Shown here one piece after another: positions 35,341-44,268 of a stretch of DNA of 45,771 nt (its first letter is position 1; each line of letters begins with the position of its first letter). The notes below the pieces were generated by a model. That model saw only the letters and a list, made by a program, of their open reading frames with translations, did no database searches and had not been told where the DNA came from. This stretch comes from Bifidobacterium jacchi (GTDB lineage Bacteria; Actinomycetota; Actinomycetes; Actinomycetales; Bifidobacteriaceae): NCBI RefSeq assembly GCF_009078285.1, contig NZ_RQSP01000004.1:29454-75224 (forward strand), written 5' to 3'. The position numbers and the translations under genes were made by a program.

Positions 35341-36496
35341 GAATTGGCTGGATCTCGGCCCGCTGTCCGTCGTGGCCGAGGATGAGTCGGTGACGGATAT
35401 CGCGGTGACCTGTGACGGGCGGGTGTGGGTCGACCGATGCCGTCGTGCGCAGCCATCGGCACCGGCCCCCGAGCGGCCGCTGAATCCACAGCCGCCGCAG
35501 TCAGCGATGGCTCAACCGGCGATTTCGCAACCGCCGATGCCGCAGTCGTCCCCGGCTGGCGCGCAGACGGACGGCATGGTCGAATATCGGATCGAGCCGC
35601 CGTTCCATGATGCCCGGTCGGTGCGCGACTATGCGGTGCGGCTGTGCGCGCAGCTGGGGTGTCGGCTGGACGACGCGAGTCCGATCGCGGATGCGTCCAC
35701 GCCTTCCGGAGTGCGCATCCATGCGGTGATCGCTCCGTTGGTGCCGCAGGGCGCCGCGATTTCGATACGTTTGCCGAGCCGTTCCCCGCCCACATTGGAG
35801 CAGCTTGAGTCGGATGGCATGATACCTGGGCGGTGGCTGCCGCTGCTGCGCGGTCTGGTCGACATGCGCGCCAGCATCATGGTCACCGGCGGCACGGGCG
35901 CCGGCAAGACCACGCTGCTCAAGGCGCTGCTGAATGCATGCGGGCCGAATGAGCGCATCGTCACGGTCGAGGAGGTTCGCGAGTTGGATGGGCTGGACGC
36001 GATGCATCAGGTATCGCTGCTGACTCGCGAGGCGAACGTCGAGAATCGCGGCGCGATAGGGCTGTCGCGACTGGTGCGCGCCACGCTGCGCATGCGGCCG
36101 GACCGAGTGGTGTTGGGCGAGTGTCGCGGCGAGGAGATCGTTGACTTGCTGCGCGCGTTCAATTCCGGCCATCGCGGCGGCATGGTCACGGTGCATGCCA
36201 ACGATGTGAGGGCGGTTCCGTCGCGGCTGGTCGCGCTTGGTCTGCTTGCCGGGCTTGCGCCGGCCGCGTTGGCGATGCTTGCCGGTGGTGCGTTTGACGT
36301 GGTGCTGCATGTGGTGCGGCGGCATGGCCGACGTTTTCTCGCGCAGATCGGCTGTCTTGCGGTTCGCGATGGCGAACTGGTCGGCGTGCCGATCGCGGCG
36401 TGGGACGGCGGCTCGCATATCGTCGTCGGTCCTGCGTGGGCGGCTTTCGCGCGGCGCTGGGGTGTGGAGGACTCGGGCGTGGAGGAATTGGGCTGA
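35327..36496 (+). CDS. tadA: TadA/CpaF secretion ATPase
   Basis: A hexameric motor that powers pilus assembly at the inner face of the membrane. The 389-residue protein has a short N-terminal domain (WLDLGPLSVVAEDESVTDIA), a Pro/Gln-rich linker (about 40-85), then the GspE-type core: Walker A GGTGAGKTT, Asp box VEEVRELDGL, Walker B MRPDRVVLGECRG and His box GGMVTVHAND. The N-domain is shorter than in most CpaF. ATG 35327 has GGGGAGG upstream and lies within the end of tadZ. Confidence 0.94.
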   Translation: MIGDENWLDLGPLSVVAEDESVTDIAVTCDGRVWVDRCRRAQPSAPAPERPLNPQPPQSAMAQPAISQPPMPQSSPAGAQTDGMVEYRIEPPFHDARSVRDYAVRLCAQLGCRLDDASPIADASTPSGVRIHAVIAPLVPQGAAISIRLPSRSPPTLEQLESDGMIPGRWLPLLRGLVDMRASIMVTGGTGAGKTTLLKALLNACGPNERIVTVEEVRELDGLDAMHQVSLLTREANVENRGAIGLSRLVRATLRMRPDRVVLGECRGEEIVDLLRAFNSGHRGGMVTVHANDVRAVPSRLVALGLLAGLAPAALAMLAGGAFDVVLHVVRRHGRRFLAQIGCLAVRDGELVGVPIAAWDGGSHIVVGPAWAAFARRWGVEDSGVEELG

Positions 36497-36540
36497 TGGG
36501 GGACTGGGCGATGACGATTCATGATGCGGAGGACTCATGA
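36496..36540 (+). CDS. 14-codon mini-ORF linking tadA and tadB
   Basis: ATG at 36496 overlaps the tadA stop (TGATG). The frame encodes MGDWAMTIHDAEDS and ends with TGA overlapping the tadB start (ATGA). It gives continuous translation from tadA into tadB. Probably a coupling device and not a functional peptide. Confidence 0.3.
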   Translation: MGDWAMTIHDAEDS

Positions 36541-37238
36541 TGTGGCCGTTGCTGGCGGGACTGCTGACGGCGTGTGCGCTGCTGCTGTCCTTGCCTGATG
36601 CGCGCGGGGGGCGGGGACTGCGGCGTCTGCGTTCGTTGGGCGGCGCAGACGAGGTGCCGGCCGGCGAGCGCAAGCGTTGGCCGTCCGACATCGGCGAGAT
36701 CGGCATCGACGTGATGATCGCGACGATCTGCGCGTCGTTGAAATCCGGTCGCACGATGGGTGACGCGCTCGCCGACGCGGCTGGAACGCGCTGCGGCGAG
36801 GTTCGTTGCGAAGTCGGGTTCGGCGACGCGATCGGCCTGCGATCCTTGGAACGCATGGTTCGTTCCCGGTCTCGCGATGACGAGCTGCCGTCGGCGTGGC
36901 GCGTTGCGGTTGGCCTGTGGTGCGCCATCCGGCTGAGCGGCCGGCTGGGTTGCAGCGCCGTGGAATGCATGCAGGCGGTGGCCCGCAGGTACCGTCAGGA
37001 TGCCCGGCTGCGTCATCTGAGGGAACGCGTTCGTGCGGTGCCCTACGCCACGGCCCGTCTGCTCGGGGCGCTTCCCGTGGTGACGGTGGCGCTCGGCTAT
37101 GTGCTCGGCGCGGACCCATTGTCGTTTTTGCTGGGATCTGCGGCTGGGCTGCTGTGCTTCGCCGTGGGATTGACGCTGTACGTGGTCGGTTTGCGGTGGA
37201 TGCTGTCGCTGGTGCGTGATCTGTCGATGTCGCCATGA
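36537..37238 (+). CDS. tadB: TadB, inner-membrane pilus platform protein
   Basis: A T2SSF-family platform protein that TadA turns or opens. The 233-residue protein has an N-terminal membrane helix (MWPLLAGLLTACALLLSLPD), a cytosolic F-domain (about 55-165, DVMIATICASLKSGRTMGDA and AIRLSGRLGCSAVECMQAVA) and two or three C-terminal helices. The start can be ATG 36537 or 36540. GGAGG is four or seven bases before them; 36537 is listed because of the ATGA overlap. Confidence 0.87.
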   Translation: MMWPLLAGLLTACALLLSLPDARGGRGLRRLRSLGGADEVPAGERKRWPSDIGEIGIDVMIATICASLKSGRTMGDALADAAGTRCGEVRCEVGFGDAIGLRSLERMVRSRSRDDELPSAWRVAVGLWCAIRLSGRLGCSAVECMQAVARRYRQDARLRHLRERVRAVPYATARLLGALPVVTVALGYVLGADPLSFLLGSAAGLLCFAVGLTLYVVGLRWMLSLVRDLSMSP

Positions 37239-37269
37239 CGGCGGCCGTATGGGAGATCGTGGGGGGCGT

Positions 37270-37917
37270 ATGACGTTGCCGATGATGTGGCCGCTGATCG
37301 CCGCGTTGTGTGTGGCGTTGGCGGTCGCGCTTGCCATCCGGGGCGCGGATGGCGCGGATGCGCGGCTGGAATGTCTGCGTGCTGCCGATCGCGGCGGCTG
37401 GCGTTCCGACCGGTGCGATGGCATCGACGGGGATGCCGTGTCTGCTGGGCTGACGATCGCGCTGGTGTTGGCGGCCGTGAGGCAGGGCTCGTCGATATCG
37501 GTGGCGTTGCGCGAGGTGGGGGATGTGCTTCCCGGCCGGCAGGGGGCGGTGCTGCGCCGGGCCAGTGAGTCGTTGCATCGTGGATGCGGATGGCGGCAGG
37601 CGTGGATCGCCGCGGGGCTGGATGCCGACGCCGCGACTGCCGGCGATGCCTCCGGCATCAATGATGACGGTGGCATCAGCGGTCAACGGGCGGCGTGCAT
37701 ACTGTGCGATGCGCTGGAGGATTCCTGGATCAGGGGAGCATCGCCCGTCGATCGGTTGGAGATGACGATCGACAAGCTGGATGCCGATGCGCGTCATGAG
37801 CTTGAAACCGCTGCCGAGCGTTTGACGGTTCGGCTGCTGGTTCCTACCGGATTGTGCATGCTGCCCGCGTTCGTGCTGATCGGCGTCGTCCCCACGCTGG
37901 CCGCATTCATGCAATGA
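37270..37917 (+). CDS. tadC: TadC, inner-membrane pilus platform protein
   Basis: The second T2SSF-type platform protein, partner of TadB. The 215-residue protein has an N-terminal helix (MMWPLIAALCVALAVALAIR), a central helical F-domain with AGLTIALVLAAVRQGSSISV and ALREVGDVLPG, and a C-terminal helix (LLVPTGLCMLPAFVLIGVVP). Short compared with proteobacterial TadC, as usual in bifidobacteria. ATG 37270 follows GGGGGG. The frame is open 18 codons further upstream. The gap to tadB is 31 nt. Confidence 0.85.
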   Translation: MTLPMMWPLIAALCVALAVALAIRGADGADARLECLRAADRGGWRSDRCDGIDGDAVSAGLTIALVLAAVRQGSSISVALREVGDVLPGRQGAVLRRASESLHRGCGWRQAWIAAGLDADAATAGDASGINDDGGISGQRAACILCDALEDSWIRGASPVDRLEMTIDKLDADARHELETAAERLTVRLLVPTGLCMLPAFVLIGVVPTLAAFMQ

Positions 37918-38059
37918 CGGGTGCTGACGCGGGCGTCGGTATCGTTCATCTCATTGGAGTGGTTCGCAACGTCGGTATGGCTCGCCTTGTTCTCATGGCT
38001 CATCTCGTTGGCGTCGTCCGCGCCCACTGCGCCGGCATCATCGCCATCGTTGCCGGCGG

Positions 38060-38175
38060 TTATCCACATTCACGATTTCTTCATATTTTGCGTGCAATCC
38101 GACAAATGGTGGAATTGCAAGCAAAAAACGCCTGCATTGTGGATAATTTCGAGGTTCCGTCCACAGCACCCCGTT
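38060..38175 (+). promoter_or_regulatory. Two DnaA-box-like 9-mers and shared element before the pilin gene
   Basis: TTATCCACA at 38060-38068 and TGTGGATAA at 38138-38146 face each other 69 bp apart. The second is part of the block also found upstream of tadZ (TGTGGATAA, then GAGGTTCCGTCCACAG, then CCCCGTT). The 342-nt gap between tadC and the pilin-like gene has no gene. Confidence 0.5.
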
Positions 38176-38259
38176 CGCCTTGGACTGCGCTCGCGGACCG
38201 GGCATAGTGGGGGCATCCGGAACGAAGCCGGGAACACCATCAGGGGAAAGGAACGGATC

Positions 38260-38565
38260 ATGACCACGATGGATACAACCATGATGAATGCAATCACGCC
38301 TGGTACGGGCCGCCGCTCGTTTGTCGCTCGGAGTGCGCAGGCGCTGGTCGAGGCGCGCGATCGGGTGCATGCGACGATGTGCGTGATCGACGCGAGAGCC
38401 AGAACGCTCGCCGCGCAGCCGGAGGAGGGGGCGGCCACGGCCGAATACGCGGTCGTTCTGGTGGCAGCCACCGGATTCGCCGCGCTGCTGGTGGCGGTGC
38501 TCAAATCGGATGCCGTCAAGACGATGCTGTCGAACATCGTCAAGAAGGCGCTCAACATCGGATGA
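38260..38565 (+). CDS. DUF4244 pilin-like protein of the Tad locus
   Basis: Probable major pilin subunit or Flp-like protein. From ATG 38260 (GGAAAGGAACG upstream) it has 101 residues: a long charged N-terminal leader (about 1-53), then EEGAATAEYAVVLVAATGFA with the type IVb pilin cleavage region (Gly before Ala, Glu at +5 and Tyr), one hydrophobic helix and a short Lys-rich C-terminus (VKKALNIG). Proteins of this pattern sit at this place in actinobacterial tad loci. A prepilin peptidase gene is not in the window. Confidence 0.85.
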   Translation: MTTMDTTMMNAITPGTGRRSFVARSAQALVEARDRVHATMCVIDARARTLAAQPEEGAATAEYAVVLVAATGFAALLVAVLKSDAVKTMLSNIVKKALNIG

Positions 38566-38578
38566 TCGGATTGAGGCC

Positions 38579-39001
38579 ATGGACATCGTACGGCGTCGCG
38601 ATCCTGCACGACGGGCATCGCATCGGGCACTGCATCTGCGCGACAGAGGCTTCGATGCGTGCGACGAGGGGGCGGCCACCGCCGAATTCGCCGTGCTGCT
38701 GCCTGTGGTCGTCGCGGTGGCGGCACTGCTTTTGGGCCTGACGAGGGCCACCGTGGTGACGATGAACTGCCATAGGGCCGCTGCCGTGGTCGTTCGCGCC
38801 GAGACGCTGCAATCCGGCGGCGATACGTCCGGTGGCAATGCATCCGATGCGGTGACGTCGATGGTCGGCTCCGACGCGTCCGTCACGGTGCATCAGCGCG
38901 ACGGCGTTGTGACCGCCTTCGTACGTTGCCCGGTGATGCCCGACCCGCTGAGCATACTGCCGGTGTCGGTGACGGCAACGGCGTCGGGAGTGCTGCCATG
39001 A
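38579..39001 (+). CDS. tadE: TadE-like minor pilin
   Basis: A pseudopilin of the Tad system. The 140-residue protein has a charged leader, then DEGAATAEFAVLLPVVVAVA (the TadE cleavage and helix motif), and a beta-rich external part with one cysteine pair (MNCHRAA and VRCPVMPD). It starts 13 nt after the pilin-like gene. Ribosome site GAGG, weak. Stop overlaps the next start. Confidence 0.88.
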   Translation: MDIVRRRDPARRASHRALHLRDRGFDACDEGAATAEFAVLLPVVVAVAALLLGLTRATVVTMNCHRAAAVVVRAETLQSGGDTSGGNASDAVTSMVGSDASVTVHQRDGVVTAFVRCPVMPDPLSILPVSVTATASGVLP

Positions 39002-39450
39002 ACCGTCTGAACCATGACCATGACGATCGACGTGACGAAGATCAGCTCGTATTGCAAGCGCCCGTCGCTCCCGCGCGCAGGCGCGGTCGGCTCGTCGGTT
39101 GCGACCGTGGTTCGGGCACGATGCTTGCCGCAGGTCTGGCGATGGCGGTCGGCGTGCTGCTCGCCGTCATCGCGGCGGCGGGCAATGCGCTCGTCTGCCG
39201 CACCCGTGCCGCCGAAGCCGCCGATCTCGCCGCGCTGTCGGCCGCGCAGGCGCTGTGGGACGGTCGTGCATTCGATGAGCAGGGCGTCTGCGGGATCGCA
39301 GGGCTCGTGTCGTCCGGCAATGGCGTCACCTTGCTGCGATGCGCGACGGATGGTGACGATGTGCAGGTGTCGGTCGAGATCGCCACGCGTGTGCCGTTCG
39401 CGCCGCACATCGTGCATCATTCGCGGGCCGGGCCGGTCGAATGCGGCTGA
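38998..39450 (+). CDS. TadG-like pilus-associated protein
   Basis: A Flp pilus-assembly TadE/G-like protein. The 150-residue protein has a hydrophilic start, then GSGTMLAAGLAMAVGVLLAV (membrane helix with the GSGTM start motif of this family) and AAEAADLAALSAAQALWDGR, typical for actinobacterial Tad-locus proteins often labelled helicase-like by mistake. It overlaps tadE by ATGA. Short; it lacks the von Willebrand domain of proteobacterial TadG. Last gene of the Tad locus. Confidence 0.85.
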   Translation: MNRLNHDHDDRRDEDQLVLQAPVAPARRRGRLVGCDRGSGTMLAAGLAMAVGVLLAVIAAAGNALVCRTRAAEAADLAALSAAQALWDGRAFDEQGVCGIAGLVSSGNGVTLLRCATDGDDVQVSVEIATRVPFAPHIVHHSRAGPVECG

Positions 39451-39515
39451 CGGACTGCAGCTGACATTGACCGTGCCACTGGCATGCCGTCGCGGATTTC
39501 GTTATCTTGGGGCTT

Positions 39516-40664
39516 ATGAGTGCACCTGATGATTCGACCCGCGGCGTGAGCGTGGCGGTGATCGGCAATCCCGCATCCGACAAAGGTCGTGGCGCCGCCA
39601 TTGACGTGCAGGTGGTGGATCTGCTGCGCGAGGCGGGTCGGCGATACGGTTTTGCCGTCAGCGACCTGACCGGTACCAGTTTTGACGATTCGCTGTCCAA
39701 TGCGATTCACGCCCGTGACGACTATGACCATCTGGTGGTCGTCGGCGGCGACGGCATGATCGCGCTGGGCGCGAACGCGGTGGCATCCTCCGGCAAGCCG
39801 CTGGGGATCGTCGCCATCGGCTCGGGCAACGACTTCGCGCGCGGACTCGGTCTGCCGGTCAATCGTGTGCAAGTCGCGGTGGAAGGCATCGTCGGAGCGA
39901 TCGTGCGCGGATCGCATATCGACGTGGACATGGGCAGAATCACGCGGCTGACGGATTGCGATACCGTCGATCATGACACCGATCATGCCGTCGATCGCGC
40001 CGCCGCCGTCGTGTCGGACGCGTCACCTCGCTACTACGCGGGCATGCTCTCGTGCGGCGTGGACGCGGCCATCAACGACAGGGCGAACCATTCGCGGCTT
40101 CCGGGAGGCTCGCTGCGATATGCAGCCGCCGCGGTGGCGGAGCTCAGCCATCTGAGCAGCTACGGATACCATGTTCGCGCCACGCTGCCGGACGGTCGCA
40201 TATGGGAACAGGACCTGGTGACGCCGCTGCTCACCGTGGCGAACGCGCGGTACATCGGAGGCGGCATCGAAGTGTCGCCGTATTCGCTGTTCGACGACGG
40301 GCTGCTTGATCTGGTATGGGCCAGACGTGTGCCGAACCTGCTCGAATGCGCCGCCCTGATGCGCAACGCCTATAATGGCAGATTGCTGTCGAGTGATGTG
40401 CTCGGATGGCGTCGCATCAGAGCGATCGAGATCACGCGATCCGATGAAGGCGACGAGCCGCCGACGCTGATGGCGGACGGCGAGTATGTGGGTGCGCTTG
40501 CGGTGCGAGTGGATGCGATGGGCCGCTCCCTTCGCGTGCTGGTGCCTCCCGCCGTTGCGCGCGACCAGTCATGGCGCAGCGAGCGCGGCGTCATCGAGGC
40601 GATACGGCGCGACGGCCGTCTTGATGACGCCGATGACGCAGCCGATGCCGAATCGGCCGCATAG
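39516..40664 (+). CDS. Diacylglycerol-kinase-family lipid kinase
   Basis: A cytosolic lipid kinase of the DagK/LCB5/YegS family, which phosphorylates diacylglycerol or related lipids for recycling into phospholipid. The 382-residue protein has the nucleotide-binding motif VVVGGDGMIALGANAV and AIGSGNDFARGLGLP, a C-terminal beta-sandwich (LLTVANARYIGGGIEVSPYS, then FDDGLLDLV) and an Asp/Ala-rich tail. An insertion of about 25 residues rich in Asp and His (DCDTVDHDTDHAVDRAA) follows the first domain. ATG 39516 is chosen; no clear ribosome site, and TTG 39507 is also in frame. The exact lipid is unknown. Confidence 0.9.
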   Translation: MSAPDDSTRGVSVAVIGNPASDKGRGAAIDVQVVDLLREAGRRYGFAVSDLTGTSFDDSLSNAIHARDDYDHLVVVGGDGMIALGANAVASSGKPLGIVAIGSGNDFARGLGLPVNRVQVAVEGIVGAIVRGSHIDVDMGRITRLTDCDTVDHDTDHAVDRAAAVVSDASPRYYAGMLSCGVDAAINDRANHSRLPGGSLRYAAAAVAELSHLSSYGYHVRATLPDGRIWEQDLVTPLLTVANARYIGGGIEVSPYSLFDDGLLDLVWARRVPNLLECAALMRNAYNGRLLSSDVLGWRRIRAIEITRSDEGDEPPTLMADGEYVGALAVRVDAMGRSLRVLVPPAVARDQSWRSERGVIEAIRRDGRLDDADDAADAESAA

Positions 40665-40751
40665 CGTGGCGTCAGGCCGGTCATACGGCGGATATTGTCA
40701 GGTACTCCCCATCGCATGATGGGGTTACGGGATTGCTGTAGGTTGGAGAAC

Positions 40752-43496
40752 ATGGCACTTGCACTGTATCGACGTTATCGTCCGGACACCTTTGAGGGCG
40801 TGATCGGCCAGAATCAGGTCACGATTCCTCTGATGCGAGCCCTCGACGCGGGCAAGCTGACCCATGCCTACCTGTTTTCCGGTCCGCGAGGATGCGGCAA
40901 GACCAGTTCGGCGCGCATCCTCGCCCGCTGCATCAACTGCGTCAAGGGCCCAACCTCGCATCCGTGCGGCGAATGCGACAGCTGCCGCGATCTGGCGACG
41001 GGCGGACCCGGCTCGATCGATGTGGTCGAGATCGACGCCGCCAGCCACAACGGCGTCGACGACGCCCGTGAGCTGAGGGAGCGTGCGGGGTTCGCGCCGG
41101 CGCGCGACCGCTACAAGATCTTCATCCTCGACGAGGCGCACATGGTCACCCAGCAGGGGTTCAACGCGCTGCTCAAGATCGTCGAGGAACCGCCCGAGCA
41201 TGTCATGTTCATCTTCGCGACGACCGAGCCCGACAAGGTGATCGGCACGATCCGTTCGCGGACCCACCACTATCCGTTCCGACTCGTGCCGGCCGAGATC
41301 ATGGGGCCGTATCTGGAGTCGATCTGCGCCAAGGAGGGCATCAAGCCCGAGCCTGGCGTGCTGCGGCTGGCCATGCGCGCGGGAGGAGGTTCGGTGCGTG
41401 ACACGCTGTCCGTGCTCGACCAGCTCATGGTCGGCTCCGTCGATGGCGTCATCTCGCACGACTCCGCCGTGGCGCTGCTCGGATTCACGCCGGAGACGCT
41501 GATCGGCGAGGCCGTTGACGCGGTGATCGATCATAACGGCGAAGCCCTGTACGGGGTGATTCAGAAGGTCGTCGTCGGCGGCTTCGACCCCCGTCGCTTC
41601 GTCGAGGACCTGCTGGCGCGGGTGCGTGATCTGCTGGTACTGCTGCTGGCCGGCGACCGCGCGGAATCGGTGATGAGCGATTCCGCGGAAAGCGAGGACA
41701 TGTCCGATCTGCGGCGTCAGGCCAATGCGCTGGGACTGCGGACCCTCACGTCGCTTGCCGATACGATCAACAACACCTTGGCGACGATGAGCGGCGCGAC
41801 CTCGCCGCGCATGAGACTCGAACTGCTGGCCGCGCGACTGCTTGCAGGCGAACCGGACGCCGGGCCGTCGCCTTCCGATGGAGCACCTGCGCGCCCGAGC
41901 GGCCGAAGCGAGGCACCGTCCCAATCCCGACCGCGATCGGGCGGAGGATTCGTGGGCGCATCCAGGCACGCGGCGAACGCGGGAACGGCTGCGGCGCCCG
42001 GTTCGGCCGGGACATCCGGCACGGCTGGGGCATCGGGTGCCGTGAAATCCAGTGGATTCATCGGCTCCTCCAGAAACGCCGGCCAGGCCGTGTCGCGGCA
42101 GGAGTCTGCTGGCGCGGCACCGGAGGCTCCCGCTTCGGTTGCGTCGGCGCCGCCGGATGCATCGGCATCGCCGGCGTCGCCGTCGTCGACGGGTTCCGCT
42201 GCTGCCGCAGCCCAGTCGGCCGGCGCGCAGCCCGCGCCTGACACGCGCACCCCGGACCAGCGCTGGGATGCGCTCGTGGCGGCGCTGCCCGCGGAGGTGG
42301 GACGCTATGTGGGGCGCGATCGAGTGCCTCGCATCCTCTTCGATCCCAAGGGGTCGCAGGGCAAGGGCACGTTGTGGCTCAAATTCGACAAGGCGCTGAG
42401 CAAATACGCCTTCGCGCTCGCCGTGGCCAATGAGCCGGTGGATGGCGCGCATGAGGTCGTCGCCATTGTGCGCGGGGCGGTCCGCAAGGTGTTCGGCCCG
42501 TCCGTTGTGATCGCCCCCACCAAGAAACTGGCGGACAACAGCGAGGCGGCCCCGTATCGTTCGCTGTCCGCAGCCGAGCAGCAGCGCATCAAAACACAGG
42601 TGCTTCAGGCCGATCTGCGCGCGGCCATCGCCTCCGGTGCCGCGAAGAGCGGCGGTCTTTCGTCGATCTCCGCCGCCGGCACGGCGAATGGCTCCCGCGA
42701 ACACGCGGATGCGGGTGCATCCGCGAGCTCGTCCGATTCCTCGACCGGTGCCTCGGCGTCGTCGGACGACGGCGAACCTCACCATCACAAGCATGTGCCG
42801 GTGCCGGATCTGAGCGACGACACCGACCCGTGGGCGATACCGCAGTCGGGAGCCGGACCGTCGTCCTCCGCGCCGACGGGGTCGACCGCACCGTCGGCTT
42901 CAGCGGCTTCTCCTGTGGGCACGACCCCTGCGGGCGCGCCTTCAGCGGGCGCGGCTCCCTCGGCTCCGACCACGGCTGTGGCACATCAGGGCGTGCAGAC
43001 AAGGCAGCGACCATGGCCGCAGACCGCCGCAGCCATGCGTGGCGAGGCGATCGTCTCCTCCGTGGTGGGCTCGTGGGGTGATGTGCCGCCTTCGGACGAA
43101 CAGGATGACCCGTGGGCGGCATCGTCGCCCATGTCGACGGCTGCTGCGACGTCACCGGTACAGTCCACGGAACAGCAGCGAGCCGGAGCGTCTTGGGGCG
43201 GTAGCGCGTGGCCCGAATCGGCACCCGGCATGCACTCCGAGCGTGATGCGGGACCGCAGTGGCCGGCAGGCCCGACCAGCCCGGAACCGAACGCATCCAC
43301 AGCGCCGGCGACGGCACCGGTCGATCCTGACGATGACGAGTATTCGCTCAACGACGCCTCGCTGAGCGGCGGCGAGCGAATGAGCATCGACGACATCAAA
43401 CGGCTTTTCGAAGTGAAGAAGGTGGAACAGTACGCGGCCGACGATCCGCTCAACCCGCGCAACGCCAAACCGGATCACCACCACGATGAGAGCTGA
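40752..43496 (+). CDS. dnaX: DNA polymerase III tau/gamma subunit
   Basis: Clamp-loader ATPase of the replisome. The 914-residue protein has Walker A GPRGCGKTS (44-52), zinc-binding cysteines 63, 72, 75 and 78, DEAH Walker B (LDEAHMV) and sensor 1 FATTEPDKVIGTIRSR. After about residue 370 it becomes disordered (Ala, Ser, Pro, Gly), with one structured island (about 500-620, RWDALVAALPAEVGRYVGRD) that is the polymerase-binding tau domain. I see no A-rich slippery heptamer for a short gamma form. GGAG precedes ATG 40752; the open frame 19 codons upstream is not conserved. Confidence 0.97.
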   Translation: MALALYRRYRPDTFEGVIGQNQVTIPLMRALDAGKLTHAYLFSGPRGCGKTSSARILARCINCVKGPTSHPCGECDSCRDLATGGPGSIDVVEIDAASHNGVDDARELRERAGFAPARDRYKIFILDEAHMVTQQGFNALLKIVEEPPEHVMFIFATTEPDKVIGTIRSRTHHYPFRLVPAEIMGPYLESICAKEGIKPEPGVLRLAMRAGGGSVRDTLSVLDQLMVGSVDGVISHDSAVALLGFTPETLIGEAVDAVIDHNGEALYGVIQKVVVGGFDPRRFVEDLLARVRDLLVLLLAGDRAESVMSDSAESEDMSDLRRQANALGLRTLTSLADTINNTLATMSGATSPRMRLELLAARLLAGEPDAGPSPSDGAPARPSGRSEAPSQSRPRSGGGFVGASRHAANAGTAAAPGSAGTSGTAGASGAVKSSGFIGSSRNAGQAVSRQESAGAAPEAPASVASAPPDASASPASPSSTGSAAAAAQSAGAQPAPDTRTPDQRWDALVAALPAEVGRYVGRDRVPRILFDPKGSQGKGTLWLKFDKALSKYAFALAVANEPVDGAHEVVAIVRGAVRKVFGPSVVIAPTKKLADNSEAAPYRSLSAAEQQRIKTQVLQADLRAAIASGAAKSGGLSSISAAGTANGSREHADAGASASSSDSSTGASASSDDGEPHHHKHVPVPDLSDDTDPWAIPQSGAGPSSSAPTGSTAPSASAASPVGTTPAGAPSAGAAPSAPTTAVAHQGVQTRQRPWPQTAAAMRGEAIVSSVVGSWGDVPPSDEQDDPWAASSPMSTAAATSPVQSTEQQRAGASWGGSAWPESAPGMHSERDAGPQWPAGPTSPEPNASTAPATAPVDPDDDEYSLNDASLSGGERMSIDDIKRLFEVKKVEQYAADDPLNPRNAKPDHHHDES

Positions 43497-43651
43497 CATG
43501 CTGCGCGCCGGCTCACCATATGGTGGGGTCGGCTCCTTGTGCGGCCCGGCAAGCGTGGTCCTGCGTCGCCAAGTCGATGCATGTACGCCGATGCATGTAC
43601 GCATGGCCGCATATACGATGATGAACAAGAACGAAAGGCGGGTACTGCCCT

Positions 43652-44254
43652 ATGGCACTTGCATATGATGGCGCGATCCAGCGTCTCATCGATGCGTTTT
43701 CGGCGCTCCCGGGCATCGGTCCGAAGGGCGCGCAGCGCATCGCGTTCCATCTGCTCTCCGCACCCGAGGACGAGGCGAGGGCGCTGATCGATGCGATCAG
43801 CGAGGTCAAGCAGAAGGTTCGCTTCTGCGACGTGTGCGGCAACGTGTGCGAGACGAGTCCGTGCCCCGTCTGCATGGACCCACGCCGCGACCATACGGTG
43901 ATCTGCGTGGTCGAGGAGCCGAAGGACATCATGAGCATCGAGCGCACGCGCGAATACCGCGGCCTGTACCATGTGCTCGGCGGGGCGATCAATCCGATGG
44001 CGAACGTCGGGCCGGCGGATCTCAACATCCCCAAACTGCTGGACCGACTCAAGACCGACGAGGTCAAGGAGGTGATTCTCGCGCTTGACCCGAACATCGA
44101 GGGCGAGGCCACGACCACGTATCTCAGCCGCCTGCTGTCGCCTCTGGGCATTCGCGTCACGCGCTTGGCCAGCGGCCTGCCGGTCGGCGGCGATCTCGAA
44201 TACGCCGACGAGGTGACGCTCGGCCGCGCGCTCGAAGGCCGTCGCGACGCCTAG
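43652..44254 (+). CDS. recR: Recombination mediator RecR
   Basis: Forms a ring that, with RecO, loads RecA at single-strand gaps. The 200-residue protein has the N-terminal HhH ([18 protein letters not shown]), the C4 zinc finger (Cys59, Cys62, Cys71, Cys74), the Toprim domain ([20 protein letters not shown]) and the C-terminal Walker-B-like end. Length and motif order are normal. It lies 155 nt after dnaX, the classical neighbour. AAAGGCGGG upstream of ATG 43652. It converges with the sortase gene. Confidence 0.98.
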   Translation: MALAYDGAIQRLIDAFSALPGIGPKGAQRIAFHLLSAPEDEARALIDAISEVKQKVRFCDVCGNVCETSPCPVCMDPRRDHTVICVVEEPKDIMSIERTREYRGLYHVLGGAINPMANVGPADLNIPKLLDRLKTDEVKEVILALDPNIEGEATTTYLSRLLSPLGIRVTRLASGLPVGGDLEYADEVTLGRALEGRRDA

Positions 44255-44268
44255 AATCCGAGGACGCG

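Noticed and set aside
40725-42794. 689-codon minus-strand frame opposite dnaX
   Set aside because: Antisense shadow of the GC-rich dnaX coding frame; no start signal or recognizable motif.
40752-43496. Programmed frameshift for a gamma form of DnaX
   Set aside because: No A-rich slippery heptamer with a following hairpin was noticed in the coding sequence.
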